This document shows positions 1 to 9,101 of a DNA stretch of 33,063 nucleotides, piece after piece. The position numbers and the translations under genes were made by a program. Below the pieces are notes generated by a model. The model had not been told where the DNA came from, did no database searches, and saw only the letters and a list, made by a program, of their open reading frames with translations. The stretch comes from Chloroflexota bacterium (GTDB taxonomy: Bacteria; Chloroflexota; Anaerolineae; Anaerolineales; Villigracilaceae), in NCBI GenBank assembly GCA_005778035.1, contig SXKT01000047.1, positions 1 to 33,063 of the forward strand, written 5' to 3'. The first letter of the stretch is position 1. Each line of letters begins with the position of its first letter.

Positions 1-1066
1 CCGTCTTCCAGCCATCCACCAATATTTTATAAATGGCTTGAACATTTTCCGGACAGGCCGCCAAAGTAAGTTGGATGTTATCGGGAGTCACTAGTCCTGA
101 GGTGGCTGGCGCTTCAACTTCATCGGAACGCACACTTTGGGCCAGGGTTTTCATGGCTTTGAGAAGCGCTTGGGCAGATTTCATATCAAACGAATTACCC
201 ATTTCAATGTGCGCAGATGACTCCGTAATATGTAAAGCCGAGATTTTCTTAACTACACTCTGATAAACATCAATGTTCTCGGGGCTGAACCCTTGGCGTT
301 TTCGTAACGACTCCCAGAAAAGGATGATAGTTGGCGGATGCGCAGTTACAGCCGGTTGGAGTGCTGCAAGTCCTGCGCTCAAACCAGGCATAAGCATAGC
401 CAGCCGAGTAGTCCGATTTCCATAAGGACTGTCCAGCACAATCGAGTGAGCTGTTGTCGTCACCAGATAGCCCGCCTTAGCCCATTTTTCCATCAAGAAT
501 GTGTAAATTGCTTGAATCTGCTGATTGCACTTGGTCAAAACGCCATAAACCACTTGCATTTCTTTCGGCGTCATTTTTATGTTTGGTAAAACAGGTTCTG
601 GATATGTCAATTCTTCCGGCGGCTTAATCTCATAAAAATGACGAATGGCAGCCAAAAGGTTCGCACGCACTGTTTCAACTCCGCTCAACAATGAATCGAA
701 AACAGCCTGCAAATTTTCTCGATAAAACGAGTGCAAAGGCAAGCAAAGCGTAAAAAACAAGATATTGTCTTTGAAAGCATACTGGGCCGAAGGAATTTCT
801 GAAATGACCGTTAATAACTGCATGACCTCACCCAAATTTATGATTTTCCCATACACAGGCATAACCACGATTGGAATGTTTATCACCGCAATAGATTGCT
901 CTGCCCCAAATTGCGCAATTGCCAGCACACCTTTTGCGCCCTGCAGGGTCACTGCGTGCGTCCAAATGGCAGTAAGTGTAGTCAGGTCATACTGGTTGAC
1001 AACCAAAACTTGGCCGATTAATGCTTTCAAATCATCGGGGATCTCATGAATTGCGTCAGGGTTCAT
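1..1066 (-). CDS. Hypothetical protein, C-terminus truncated by window edge (about 355 codons, MNPDAIHEIPDDLKALIGQVLVVNQYD...)
   Basis: Translated by hand on the minus strand from ATG at 1066 with no stop to position 1; absent from the ORF track because it has no stop inside the window. Contains an internal repeat (NQQIQAIYTFLMEKW / PENVQAIYKILVDGW). Confidence 0.75.
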   Translation of the reverse strand, partial: MNPDAIHEIPDDLKALIGQVLVVNQYDLTTLTAIWTHAVTLQGAKGVLAIAQFGAEQSIAVINIPIVVMPVYGKIINLGEVMQLLTVISEIPSAQYAFKDNILFFTLCLPLHSFYRENLQAVFDSLLSGVETVRANLLAAIRHFYEIKPPEELTYPEPVLPNIKMTPKEMQVVYGVLTKCNQQIQAIYTFLMEKWAKAGYLVTTTAHSIVLDSPYGNRTTRLAMLMPGLSAGLAALQPAVTAHPPTIILFWESLRKRQGFSPENIDVYQSVVKKISALHITESSAHIEMGNSFDMKSAQALLKAMKTLAQSVRSDEVEAPATSGLVTPDNIQLTLAACPENVQAIYKILVDGWKT

Positions 1067-1436
1067 TTTTCCTCTCAATTTTGCTCCTGATTGAACTGTA
1101 CTTTCGCTAGAGATGCACGCAGTTATTACATAAGCAGATTCTGTAGCCGGTTTTACCAAAGTATCATAATCGCTATCAATTAGATAAAGTGGCTGCGATA
1201 GGTCAAAGGTAACACCTATCAACAAAGTGTCGTCAAGCGCCCATCTTTCAAATTTTTCGTCATCATATTCGATATGTAATTTTTCGATTAAGGCAACCTA
1301 ACAATATATCCACAGAAAATATCCGAATATATGTCCGTTTAGTTGTTTTATACAGAATTAACCTACCCAATCAAAGTGCGCTGAAAATTATTATATAATC
1401 CTTTGATTTTTTAAGTAAATCCTTGGAGCATAAAAC

Positions 1437-2349
1437 ATGGAAAGCTGCCCCAAAAAAACTCCTGGACAAAGTGCGTGAATCCATCCGAGTCAAACATTTC
1501 GCCCGCAATACCGAACAAGCTTACGTTTACTGGATCAAAAAAAAATATCCTCTTCCATAATAAACGCCATCCCAAAGAAATGGGTAACGGTGAAGTTCAG
1601 GCATTCCTACTAACCCACCTGGCTTTAGATAAGCATATTTCGGCTACTACACAAAACCAGGCACTTAGCGCGTTGCCTTTCCTGTACCGCAATGTCCTAA
1701 GCCAGGAGCTTGGTTCAGTCGACTCGGCATGCGTCTGATGGAGTGTATCCGTTTACGTGTGAAAGATTTGGATTTTGAGTATCGCCAGATTGCCGTGCGT
1801 GATGCCAAAGGCGCGCACGACCGTTATCCACTTCTGCCCGCCAGCCTGGTGGAGCCAATAAAAGGTCATTTGACTCAATTAAGAAGGACTCACGCAGAGG
1901 ATCTGTCCAAAGCATATGGTGTCGTTTATCTACTATTTGCACTGGTTGAGAAATACCCCAACGCCAATCGGGAATGGACCTGGCAGTATGTTTTTTCTTC
2001 TCATTCGTTATCAACGGATGAACAGGATGGCATTATTCGTCGTTTTCATGTGAGTGAAGCCGGGCTGCAAAAAGCCGTCAAGGCGGCGGTGAAGAAAGCG
2101 GGTATTCCTAAAAAAGTTGGCTGTCATACCTTCCGGCACTGCTTTGCTACCCACCTGCTTGAAGCGGGCTATGATATCCGCACCGTTCAAGAACTTCTCG
2201 GTCACAAGGATGTCAAAACCACTATGATCTACACAACCGTGCATAACCGCGGCCCAAACACCGTGCGCAGTCAGTTAGATGAATATTTTCCTTGTAAAAA
2301 AAAAGCGCCCTCCGAAAATGGAGAGCGCTTGATGACGCAGCTAATTTGA
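1437..2349 (+). pseudogene. Integron-integrase-like tyrosine recombinase (IntI/XerC family), frameshifted and internally deleted
   Basis: Pieces read KLLDKVRESIRVKHFARNTEQAYVYWIKK / ILFHNKRHPKEMGNGEVQAFL / [17 protein letters not shown]...[12 protein letters not shown]...[37 protein letters not shown]. Frame breaks at A7 (near 1455) and A9 (near 1540); about 40-45 aa missing between [11 protein letters not shown] and GMRLMEC. Confidence 0.85.
2296..2330 (-). terminator. Rho-independent terminator for the minus-strand mevalonate operon
   Basis: Minus strand AAGCGCTCTCC-ATTTTC-GGAGGGCGCTT followed by a run of 9 T; lies just after the DUF35 stop at 2352. Confidence 0.8.
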
Positions 2350-2351
2350 AT

Positions 2352-2759
2352 TTACCGCAGACCGGCAAGTACTGGCCGGAATTTATACCCGTACAAGATC
2401 ACCCCGCGTTCATCACCATCGTTGCGCATTTTGCGGGTTACCATCTCAACCGGCATGCCGATCTCTACTGGTTGTTCACCCAGGTCGGTAAGTTGAGCGG
2501 TGACCATCGGGCCTTCATCCAGTTTTACCAACGCCACCGTGTAAGGGGCATTCGCCTCAAAACCTGCCGGCGCCTCGTAAATGGTTGTAAATGAGAATAC
2601 TTCCCCTTGGCCAGAAAAGTTAAACGGCTCTTTGGCTTCATCGCCGCAGTTAGGGCAAACATCCCTTGGCGGGAAGATCTTGTGGTCACAATGAGGGCAA
2701 ACCTCACCTACCAAACCGTATCGTTGTTGCTTCAAACGCCAATGTCGCGCAATTTCCAT
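2352..2759 (-). CDS. DUF35 OB-fold / zinc-ribbon acyl-CoA-associated protein
   Basis: N-terminal rubredoxin-like zinc ribbon CPHCDHKIFPPRDVCPNC followed by OB-fold region; next to thiolase and HMG-CoA synthase as in archaeal operons. Confidence 0.85.
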   Translation of the reverse strand: MEIARHWRLKQQRYGLVGEVCPHCDHKIFPPRDVCPNCGDEAKEPFNFSGQGEVFSFTTIYEAPAGFEANAPYTVALVKLDEGPMVTAQLTDLGEQPVEIGMPVEMVTRKMRNDGDERGVILYGYKFRPVLAGLR

Positions 2760-2777
2760 TTTGATTACTCCTCAATA

Positions 2778-2797
2778 AATAGTACTTAAGCACTATT
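2778..2797. repeat. 20-bp near-perfect palindrome AATAGTaCTTAAGcACTATT
   Basis: Direct reading; arms AATAGT/ACTATT around the CTTAAG core, one mismatched pair. Confidence 0.6.
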
Positions 2798-2823
2798 CTA
2801 TGCCTCGAACCTATCAGGACCTA

Positions 2824-3987
2824 TCAACTTTCCATTTTTGAGAGAATGTGGCTAACACAAGTGGAGCCAGGGCCACCAATCCCTTGGATCATCGCGTGAG
2901 TCGCGCCTGGCACCTGGTTGGCTTTGGCATCACCCCTCAATTGAAGTACTGCCTCTACCGCCTGATAGATACCGGTTGCGCCGCCAGCAAAACCACGTGC
3001 CTTGTTGCCGCCAAAAGTAGCACAAGGTAACCTTCCACCAACACCGATCTCATCCTCAAGCGCCATTTTCCAGGCTTGTCCGCGTTCGCAAAAACCGGTA
3101 GCCTCCAAAGCCAATGCTGCAAATATGCCAAATTGGTCATCATACTCAAACAAATTGATCTGTCCGGGCCGTAAGCCTGCCTGGTCAAACGCTTTCTGGG
3201 CACACCTCGCCACCGAACGGAATTCCAGAACATCGACGCGGTCGTGCAAGGACAGGGTATCGGTGGATAGCGCGCTGGCGCTCACTTTAACTGGTTGAGC
3301 GGAGCCTTTATAAAGGGAGGAACGGGTAAGTACTATGGCCGCTGCCCCATCCACAAAGGGGGCAATATCAAACATATTCAATGGCTCGCTCACCATTTCA
3401 GCCTTGAGGTAGGTATCTGCCTTGATCGCTTTTTGGAACATTGCGTTCGGGTTCCCTGCCCCGTTTTTGTGCGCGTTGAGCGCAAACCCGGCGAAAGCGC
3501 TCCTTTCCGCCTTGTATTGCATCAGGTACCTTTGCATAAGCATGGCCGCCTGGCTGGTAGTCGTCAGACCTTGCATTGCCTCAAAATCACCATCCATATT
3601 GGTAGCCAAAGCAGATTCCAACTCGCCGCCGGCTTTATCGGTGAACTTCTCCACACCCAGCGCAATGGCGCAATCGACCAAGCCGCTTTTAACCGCCAAA
3701 ACTGCTTGCCTAATCGCAGCCCCGCCAGAAGCTCCGCCCGCCTCTACTGTTGCCGCCTCTATGCCCACCAGGTCTGCCCGGTCAGCGATCAGGGTTGCCA
3801 GGTGTGCCTGGTTGGATATATTCATTGAAAGCATGTTGCCAACAAACAGCGCTTGTGGTTCAGGGTTGCCGGCGTTTTGCAATGCCAAGCGAACAGCCTT
3901 CGCGCCCATCTCCCGCAGGGAACTATCCCAATGTTCCCCCGCGGGTATCTGCCCAACACCTGTGATCAGGATCTCTTCCATAATCAA
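2824..3987 (-). CDS. Thiolase-fold protein (archaeal acetoacetyl-CoA thiolase / SCP-x-like) lacking canonical catalytic residues
   Basis: Full-length thiolase architecture, but VEAGGASGG where VEAACASGG is expected, EYDDQF where VHDCF is expected, and GFAGGATG where GHPxGATG is expected. Start may be 3981. Confidence 0.85.
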   Translation of the reverse strand: MIMEEILITGVGQIPAGEHWDSSLREMGAKAVRLALQNAGNPEPQALFVGNMLSMNISNQAHLATLIADRADLVGIEAATVEAGGASGGAAIRQAVLAVKSGLVDCAIALGVEKFTDKAGGELESALATNMDGDFEAMQGLTTTSQAAMLMQRYLMQYKAERSAFAGFALNAHKNGAGNPNAMFQKAIKADTYLKAEMVSEPLNMFDIAPFVDGAAAIVLTRSSLYKGSAQPVKVSASALSTDTLSLHDRVDVLEFRSVARCAQKAFDQAGLRPGQINLFEYDDQFGIFAALALEATGFCERGQAWKMALEDEIGVGGRLPCATFGGNKARGFAGGATGIYQAVEAVLQLRGDAKANQVPGATHAMIQGIGGPGSTCVSHILSKMES

Positions 3988-4000
3988 TTCACTTTGCCGA

Positions 4001-5068
4001 TCATTTCATTGCCAACTTGCCGCGGTAGCGAACATAGGTTGCGTAATCGATCTCAGTTCGGCGGGCAATATATTCGCCTGTTTTTTTGGCCAAATTTCTG
4101 CGCTCACTGATCTTGTCTGTTACTTCAATATCAAATGCGTCGGACCCGGCACCGGACCCAAAAGAAACCATCAGAATCCGGTCACCCGGCTCGGCAATAT
4201 CCAACACACCCGTCAGCCCGATCATCGCCGCGCCAGCATACGTATTGCCGATCACCGGCACCAGTAATCCGGGTTGGATCTGTTCAAGGCTAAAGCCAAG
4301 TTGGCCGGCTACTTTTTGCGGGAACTTGGTGTTCGGTTGATGGAAAACCGCCCATTTATAATCTTTGGCAGTAGTGCCAATAGAATGCATCAAAGTGGTC
4401 GCTGCCTCGCTGATATGCTTAAAGTAGGCAGGTTCGCCGGTAAAGCGCATTCCGTGTTCCGGGTACTTTTGGTATTCCCGTCGCCAAAAATCAGGGGTGT
4501 CGGTCACAAAGGAGTATGTAGCGTTGACCCTGGCCAAAGAATCCTCAGCCGGTCCAACAATATAAGCAGCGCCACCCGCTCCGGCGGTGTATTCCAGCGC
4601 GTCGCCCGGTTTCCCTTGGGCGGTATCCATACCAATGGCCAAAGCATATTTGCCCATGCCACTGCCGACCAAGCCCATCGCCGCCACGAATGCCTCTGTG
4701 CCAGCCTTGCACGCAAATTCCCAATCGGCCGCCTGCGTGTGTGGCACCGCGCCGATCGCCTCGGCGACCAGGGTAGATGTTGGTTTCACCGCGTAAGGGT
4801 GCGATTCTGAGCCTACCCAAACCGCGCGAATGTCTTGCGGAGAAATGCACGCCCTTGCCAAAGCATTACGGGCTGCCTCGATCGACATAGTTACTACATC
4901 TTCGTCCAAGCCCGGCACAGATTTTTCTTTGATCGGCAATCCGCCCTTGCCACCCGTCCAAACCCTGGCTACTTCTTTTGCCGCCAGCCGATATCGGGGC
5001 ACATAAGAACCATACCCAATGATTCCAACGGGTTTATCGGGGGTCATGTGCAGTTGTTGTTCGCTCAT
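4001..5068 (-). CDS. Hydroxymethylglutaryl-CoA synthase (archaeal-type)
   Basis: [28 protein letters not shown] (Glu); [10 protein letters not shown] (Cys); [10 protein letters not shown] (His); GNTYAGA. Confidence 0.92.
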   Translation of the reverse strand: MSEQQLHMTPDKPVGIIGYGSYVPRYRLAAKEVARVWTGGKGGLPIKEKSVPGLDEDVVTMSIEAARNALARACISPQDIRAVWVGSESHPYAVKPTSTLVAEAIGAVPHTQAADWEFACKAGTEAFVAAMGLVGSGMGKYALAIGMDTAQGKPGDALEYTAGAGGAAYIVGPAEDSLARVNATYSFVTDTPDFWRREYQKYPEHGMRFTGEPAYFKHISEAATTLMHSIGTTAKDYKWAVFHQPNTKFPQKVAGQLGFSLEQIQPGLLVPVIGNTYAGAAMIGLTGVLDIAEPGDRILMVSFGSGAGSDAFDIEVTDKISERRNLAKKTGEYIARRTEIDYATYVRYRGKLAMK

Positions 5069-5075
5069 CTGTCCT

Positions 5076-6374
5076 CTATTCCTTGGCGCCCAGGTTTCTG
5101 AGCTCCCAAATAAGTTTTTCAGCCAGATCTACCCGAATGGCTTTTTGTTCCACCATGCGGGCAGAGATCACATCTACTTCGTCACTATTTGCGCCAGCCG
5201 CAATGGCCACCTGCCGGGCGTGCAAACCCATATGTCCTTTTTGAATACCCTCGGTCGCCAAAGCGCGGATGGCTGCCAAATTTTGGGCCAAGCCAACCGA
5301 AACGATCACCTCTGCCAATTCTGTTGCCGTTCTTACTCCCATCAATTTGATGGCAGCCTTGGCTGCGGGGTGCACTTTGGTTGCCCCGCCAATCGTCCCT
5401 ACTGCCATTGGGATCTCCAACTCTCCCATCAGGTCGCCAGCATCATTCTTCCACCATTTGCTCAGGCTGGTATAGCTGCCGTTTCGCGCGGCAAATGCAT
5501 GAGCGCCTGCTTCAATCGCCCGCCAATCATTACCGGTTGCCATCACAACCGCGTCGATCCCATTCATGATCCCCTTGTTGTGGGTGGCCGCGCGGTATGG
5601 GTCTACAGCCGCAAAGGCATATGCGGCAATAATGCCATCACGCACCTCTTCACCGCTATACCCATCAAATGCCAATTCACTTGCCGGGATCCTGCAAGAG
5701 GCGGTTGTTACCCGTCGATCTGCCAGGTTGCTTAGGATCTTTAGATGAACCTTCCCGCCGGTAGCCTGCTCAATTTCTGGGGCTAATTTTTCGCAGGCTG
5801 TATTCACCGCGTTGGCTCCCATCGCGTCGCGCACGTCGTAGATCAGGTGCAATACCAAAAAGGGACCCACCGGTGATTGATCGAACCGGCGTATGATCAA
5901 ATCTCTTGCGCCACCACCAAATTTTTTCAGGATGGGGTCGATCCCATCGGCCATTTCGATCAATTGCGATTTGCGCAAGTTAACATTCGTGATCGCCTGT
6001 TCCATATCGGCGATGTTTAATACCTGAATTTGGCCGATCATTTCTGGTGGGGTGCTTTTTGCGGTGAAACCACCCGTAGACCGGGCAAGTTTTGCCATAA
6101 AGGACGCCCCAGCCACCACACTCGGTTCTTCCAAAACCATCGGAACCAGCACGTCTCGGCCATTGACCTGAAAATTAAGCCCAATACCCACTGGCAGGCT
6201 GTGTAGGCCGATCACATTTTCGATCATGTGGTCGGCATTCTCGTAGGTCAGCCCGCCATTATCCCAAGCGAGCATATCCTGCTGGTTTAGGTCGGTTTGT
6301 TGTTGTAAGGCCGCGAGTTTTTGTTCTTTGGGTAATTTAAAAAATCCCGCAATACGTGAATTTGCCATTTTCAT
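5076..6374 (-). CDS. mvaA: Hydroxymethylglutaryl-CoA reductase, class II (degradative-type)
   Basis: [52 protein letters not shown]: catalytic Glu, Lys, Asp and His motifs present. Confidence 0.92.
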   Translation of the reverse strand: MKMANSRIAGFFKLPKEQKLAALQQQTDLNQQDMLAWDNGGLTYENADHMIENVIGLHSLPVGIGLNFQVNGRDVLVPMVLEEPSVVAGASFMAKLARSTGGFTAKSTPPEMIGQIQVLNIADMEQAITNVNLRKSQLIEMADGIDPILKKFGGGARDLIIRRFDQSPVGPFLVLHLIYDVRDAMGANAVNTACEKLAPEIEQATGGKVHLKILSNLADRRVTTASCRIPASELAFDGYSGEEVRDGIIAAYAFAAVDPYRAATHNKGIMNGIDAVVMATGNDWRAIEAGAHAFAARNGSYTSLSKWWKNDAGDLMGELEIPMAVGTIGGATKVHPAAKAAIKLMGVRTATELAEVIVSVGLAQNLAAIRALATEGIQKGHMGLHARQVAIAAGANSDEVDVISARMVEQKAIRVDLAEKLIWELRNLGAKE

Positions 6375-6428
6375 CCTGTTGGTTGTTTTATCTAATTGTA
6401 GCCAGGGCTTCTTGCAAAACCTATCAAC

Positions 6429-6456
6429 TTGACAATCATCCCTGCTGCGTTAGAAT
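6429..6456 (+). promoter_or_regulatory. Sigma70-type promoter TTGACA-N16-TAGAAT for the histidine kinase gene
   Basis: TTGACA at 6429-6434, TAGAAT at 6451-6456, CDS start at 6477. Confidence 0.6.
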
Positions 6457-6476
6457 AATTTCTCAGGAGCCGTACA

Positions 6477-8153
6477 ATGACCAGTACGAACCAATTGTTC
6501 GATGACAAATTGATCGCCTTACATAAAGCCAGCCTCGAGTTGGTGGCAGATGTATCGATAGATTCCCTCCTCGAACGGATCGCGGCAGTTGCTTGCCAAC
6601 AAGCCAACGCCCAATTTTCTGCCTTGGCAACTACCGACGATAATGGCAAGATCGAGAAATTCATCGTCGTAGGGTTCTCCGACGACCAAATTGCAAGGAT
6701 CTCCCATAATCCAATGGGTTTGGGGTTGCTTCGCGAGACCTTTAATTCCAAAGCCCCAATACGGGTATCGCACATACAGCAAGACCAACGGAGTGTTGGG
6801 TTTCCCGAACACCACCCATCCATGGACTCCTTTCTCGGGGTGCCGATCTTGGTTGCAGATAAACCCGTAGGGCAGCTTTACCTAACCAACAAGATGGATG
6901 GCACTTCGTTTACGGCAGAGGATGAACAAACCATCCAATTGCTTGCCAGTTACGCTGCTACGGCAATAAAAAATGCCACCTACGTTGAAGAGCTTCATAA
7001 GAAGGATATGATGTTAACCCGCCAGACCCAAGATCTGGCGTTGCTGAACAACATTGGAGAGTCTTTAACTACTTCCATTGAATCGGATGAGGTCTTGCAA
7101 AACACATTGGCCCTGGTTATAAGCCACCTCAACGTAGAAGCTGGCGAGATATTTTTGCTTGATGACGACGGTACCACTTTGGAGCTGGCCATGCACCGCG
7201 GGGCAGCAGCCGAAGTTTTTTGGACCCGCAATAAATTTGCGGTTGGTGAGGGGATCATTGGCCATGTAGCAAAAATCGGTAAACCGGTCATCAGCCCAGA
7301 CCTTTCCAGTGATCAGCGATTCTTACGATCAGCGATCCTGGCTGCCGGATTCCGCCAAATGGCGGCTTTCCCACTTACTTCCAGGGGTAAGGTCATAGGC
7401 GTTTTGGCCACATTCACCCAAAGCAGAACCCAGATCAACGACCGTGATCTTAAGATCATCAGCTCCATTTGCAACTGGGCCGGCATTACCCTGGAAAATA
7501 CCCGCCTTCAGAACAATGCACGCCGATTGGCAATATTGGAAGAACGCGATCGTATTGGCATGGACCTTCACGATGGCATCATACAAGAGATTTACGGAGT
7601 GGGCTTGATGCTGGAACACGCAAGGCTGGATATCCGGTCCGATCCAGAACACTCAGCCAGTCAAATTCAGGCAGCCATCAACGGCCTCAACCGAACCATA
7701 AGGGACATTCGCAGTTATATTTTGGACCTAAAACCACGCGAACTGGGTGATGAGAACTTGTTGGAGGGGATCAAACGGTTGGTCACTGAATTCAAGGTAA
7801 ACACCCTCTCTGAAGCCATCCTCACAGGCCAACCAAAAGATCTTACCCACCTTCCCCAAAAAATATCGCTTACCCTGTTTTTGATATGCCAGGAAGCACT
7901 GGCAAATATCGCCAAACATGCGCGAGCGAAAAAAGTCTCTGTTTCTATTTGGACAACCCCCGGGCGTGTCATGCTGGAGATCACAGACAACGGGGTTGGC
8001 TTTGATGTCGATAAAATGAGCCAATCGCTTGGGCATGGGCTTTCGAACATGCACACCCGCGCCAAACAGGTCGGCGGAGAGATCGAGATCACATCTTCGG
8101 CCGGAGCGGGAACCTCGCTACTTATTTGGGTGCCACGCAGGCTGCCCGAATGA
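6477..8153 (+). CDS. GAF-domain sensor histidine kinase (NarL/LiaS-type, HisKA_3)
   Basis: Two GAF-like regions; EERDRIGMDLHDGIIQEIYG phosphoacceptor motif; HATPase CQEALANIAKHARAK and DNGVGFD. Confidence 0.9.
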   Translation: MTSTNQLFDDKLIALHKASLELVADVSIDSLLERIAAVACQQANAQFSALATTDDNGKIEKFIVVGFSDDQIARISHNPMGLGLLRETFNSKAPIRVSHIQQDQRSVGFPEHHPSMDSFLGVPILVADKPVGQLYLTNKMDGTSFTAEDEQTIQLLASYAATAIKNATYVEELHKKDMMLTRQTQDLALLNNIGESLTTSIESDEVLQNTLALVISHLNVEAGEIFLLDDDGTTLELAMHRGAAAEVFWTRNKFAVGEGIIGHVAKIGKPVISPDLSSDQRFLRSAILAAGFRQMAAFPLTSRGKVIGVLATFTQSRTQINDRDLKIISSICNWAGITLENTRLQNNARRLAILEERDRIGMDLHDGIIQEIYGVGLMLEHARLDIRSDPEHSASQIQAAINGLNRTIRDIRSYILDLKPRELGDENLLEGIKRLVTEFKVNTLSEAILTGQPKDLTHLPQKISLTLFLICQEALANIAKHARAKKVSVSIWTTPGRVMLEITDNGVGFDVDKMSQSLGHGLSNMHTRAKQVGGEIEITSSAGAGTSLLIWVPRRLPE

Positions 8154-9001
8154 CAGCCCTTTCCTTTGGGCTTTTGGTGATTTCCGCCATTCTTCACACA
8201 TCCTGGAATTTTTTACTCAAGAATATCCAGGATCGTTTTTTGGCAATTTGGTGGGCGATCCTGATTGGGTCTTCGGTTTTCCTGCCCTTGCTGTTTTTTA
8301 GCGGCCTGCCAAACCCCGCTATTTGGCCGTGGTTCCTTGCCAGTGTTGTGGTGGAGATCTTGTATTACAGCATGCTTGGCTTGGCATATTCCATCGGTGA
8401 TTTTTCAGTGGTGTATCCATTTGCGCGCGGTTCTGCGCCTTTGTTTCTGTTGGTTTGGTCCCACTTCTTCCTTGGGGAAGAATTGACCCTTGTTGGCAGT
8501 ATAGGGGTCGGTATCTTGATCCTCGGTTTGGCCCTCATCACATCAGGCGCCAAAGCCACAAGCAACTCTGCCTCAAAACCCGCGGGGGTATTGGTAGCCT
8601 TGGCAGTTGGGTTGCTCATCTCCGTTTACACTGCCATTGATGGCTATGCGGTTAAGCAAACAGACGTGTTAGGGTACGGCATCCTCTTGTTTTTTGCCTT
8701 GCCAGTTTTTAGTTTTCCTGTGGTGTACACCCATTATGGCCATCAAAGATGGTTGTCTGTTATTACCTCACAACCCTTCAAAATCAGCATCGTTGGTGTA
8801 TTCTCTGTGGCAGCCTATTTGTTAGCCCTTTTTGCTTACCAAACCTCTGTGGTTGGTTACTCAGGTTCAGTAAGGGAGATCAGCGTCGTTTTTGGCGCTT
8901 TTGCGGGGTGGTTTTTCCTCAAAGAACAGCTGGGTAGAAGGAGGTTGGCAGGATCTTTCGCCATCTTTGCTGCTTTGTTATTAATCGGATTTTGGGGTTA
9001 G
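8150..9001 (+). CDS. EamA/DMT-family transporter
   Basis: About 10 hydrophobic helices with EamA-like repeats; ATG at 8150 overlaps the kinase TGA (ATGA), in frame with ORF 8126..9001. Confidence 0.8.
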   Translation: MTALSFGLLVISAILHTSWNFLLKNIQDRFLAIWWAILIGSSVFLPLLFFSGLPNPAIWPWFLASVVVEILYYSMLGLAYSIGDFSVVYPFARGSAPLFLLVWSHFFLGEELTLVGSIGVGILILGLALITSGAKATSNSASKPAGVLVALAVGLLISVYTAIDGYAVKQTDVLGYGILLFFALPVFSFPVVYTHYGHQRWLSVITSQPFKISIVGVFSVAAYLLALFAYQTSVVGYSGSVREISVVFGAFAGWFFLKEQLGRRRLAGSFAIFAALLLIGFWG

Positions 9002-9101
9002 TGGCGAATCTGCATTTTTGATGTTTCACAGCGAAAATAAAACAATGTTTTACAAAAATATTTTTTAACATATATACGCGATAAGGCAATTGTTTGGCGA
9101 T

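Noticed and set aside
1309-1318. DnaA-box-like ATATCCACA
   Set aside because: Single imperfect match far from dnaA; expected by chance.
1067-2800. Integron cassette array or complete integrated element next to the integrase relic
   Set aside because: No attC-like hairpins, no cassette ORFs and no flanking direct repeats were found.
3422-4267. 281-aa plus-strand ORF opposite the thiolase-fold and HMG-CoA synthase genes
   Set aside because: Antisense shadow spanning two genes with clear family motifs; low-complexity Ser/Ala/Pro-rich product with no recognisable domain.
5019-5735. 238-aa plus-strand ORF opposite HMG-CoA reductase
   Set aside because: Antisense shadow; reverse strand carries intact HMGR catalytic motifs.
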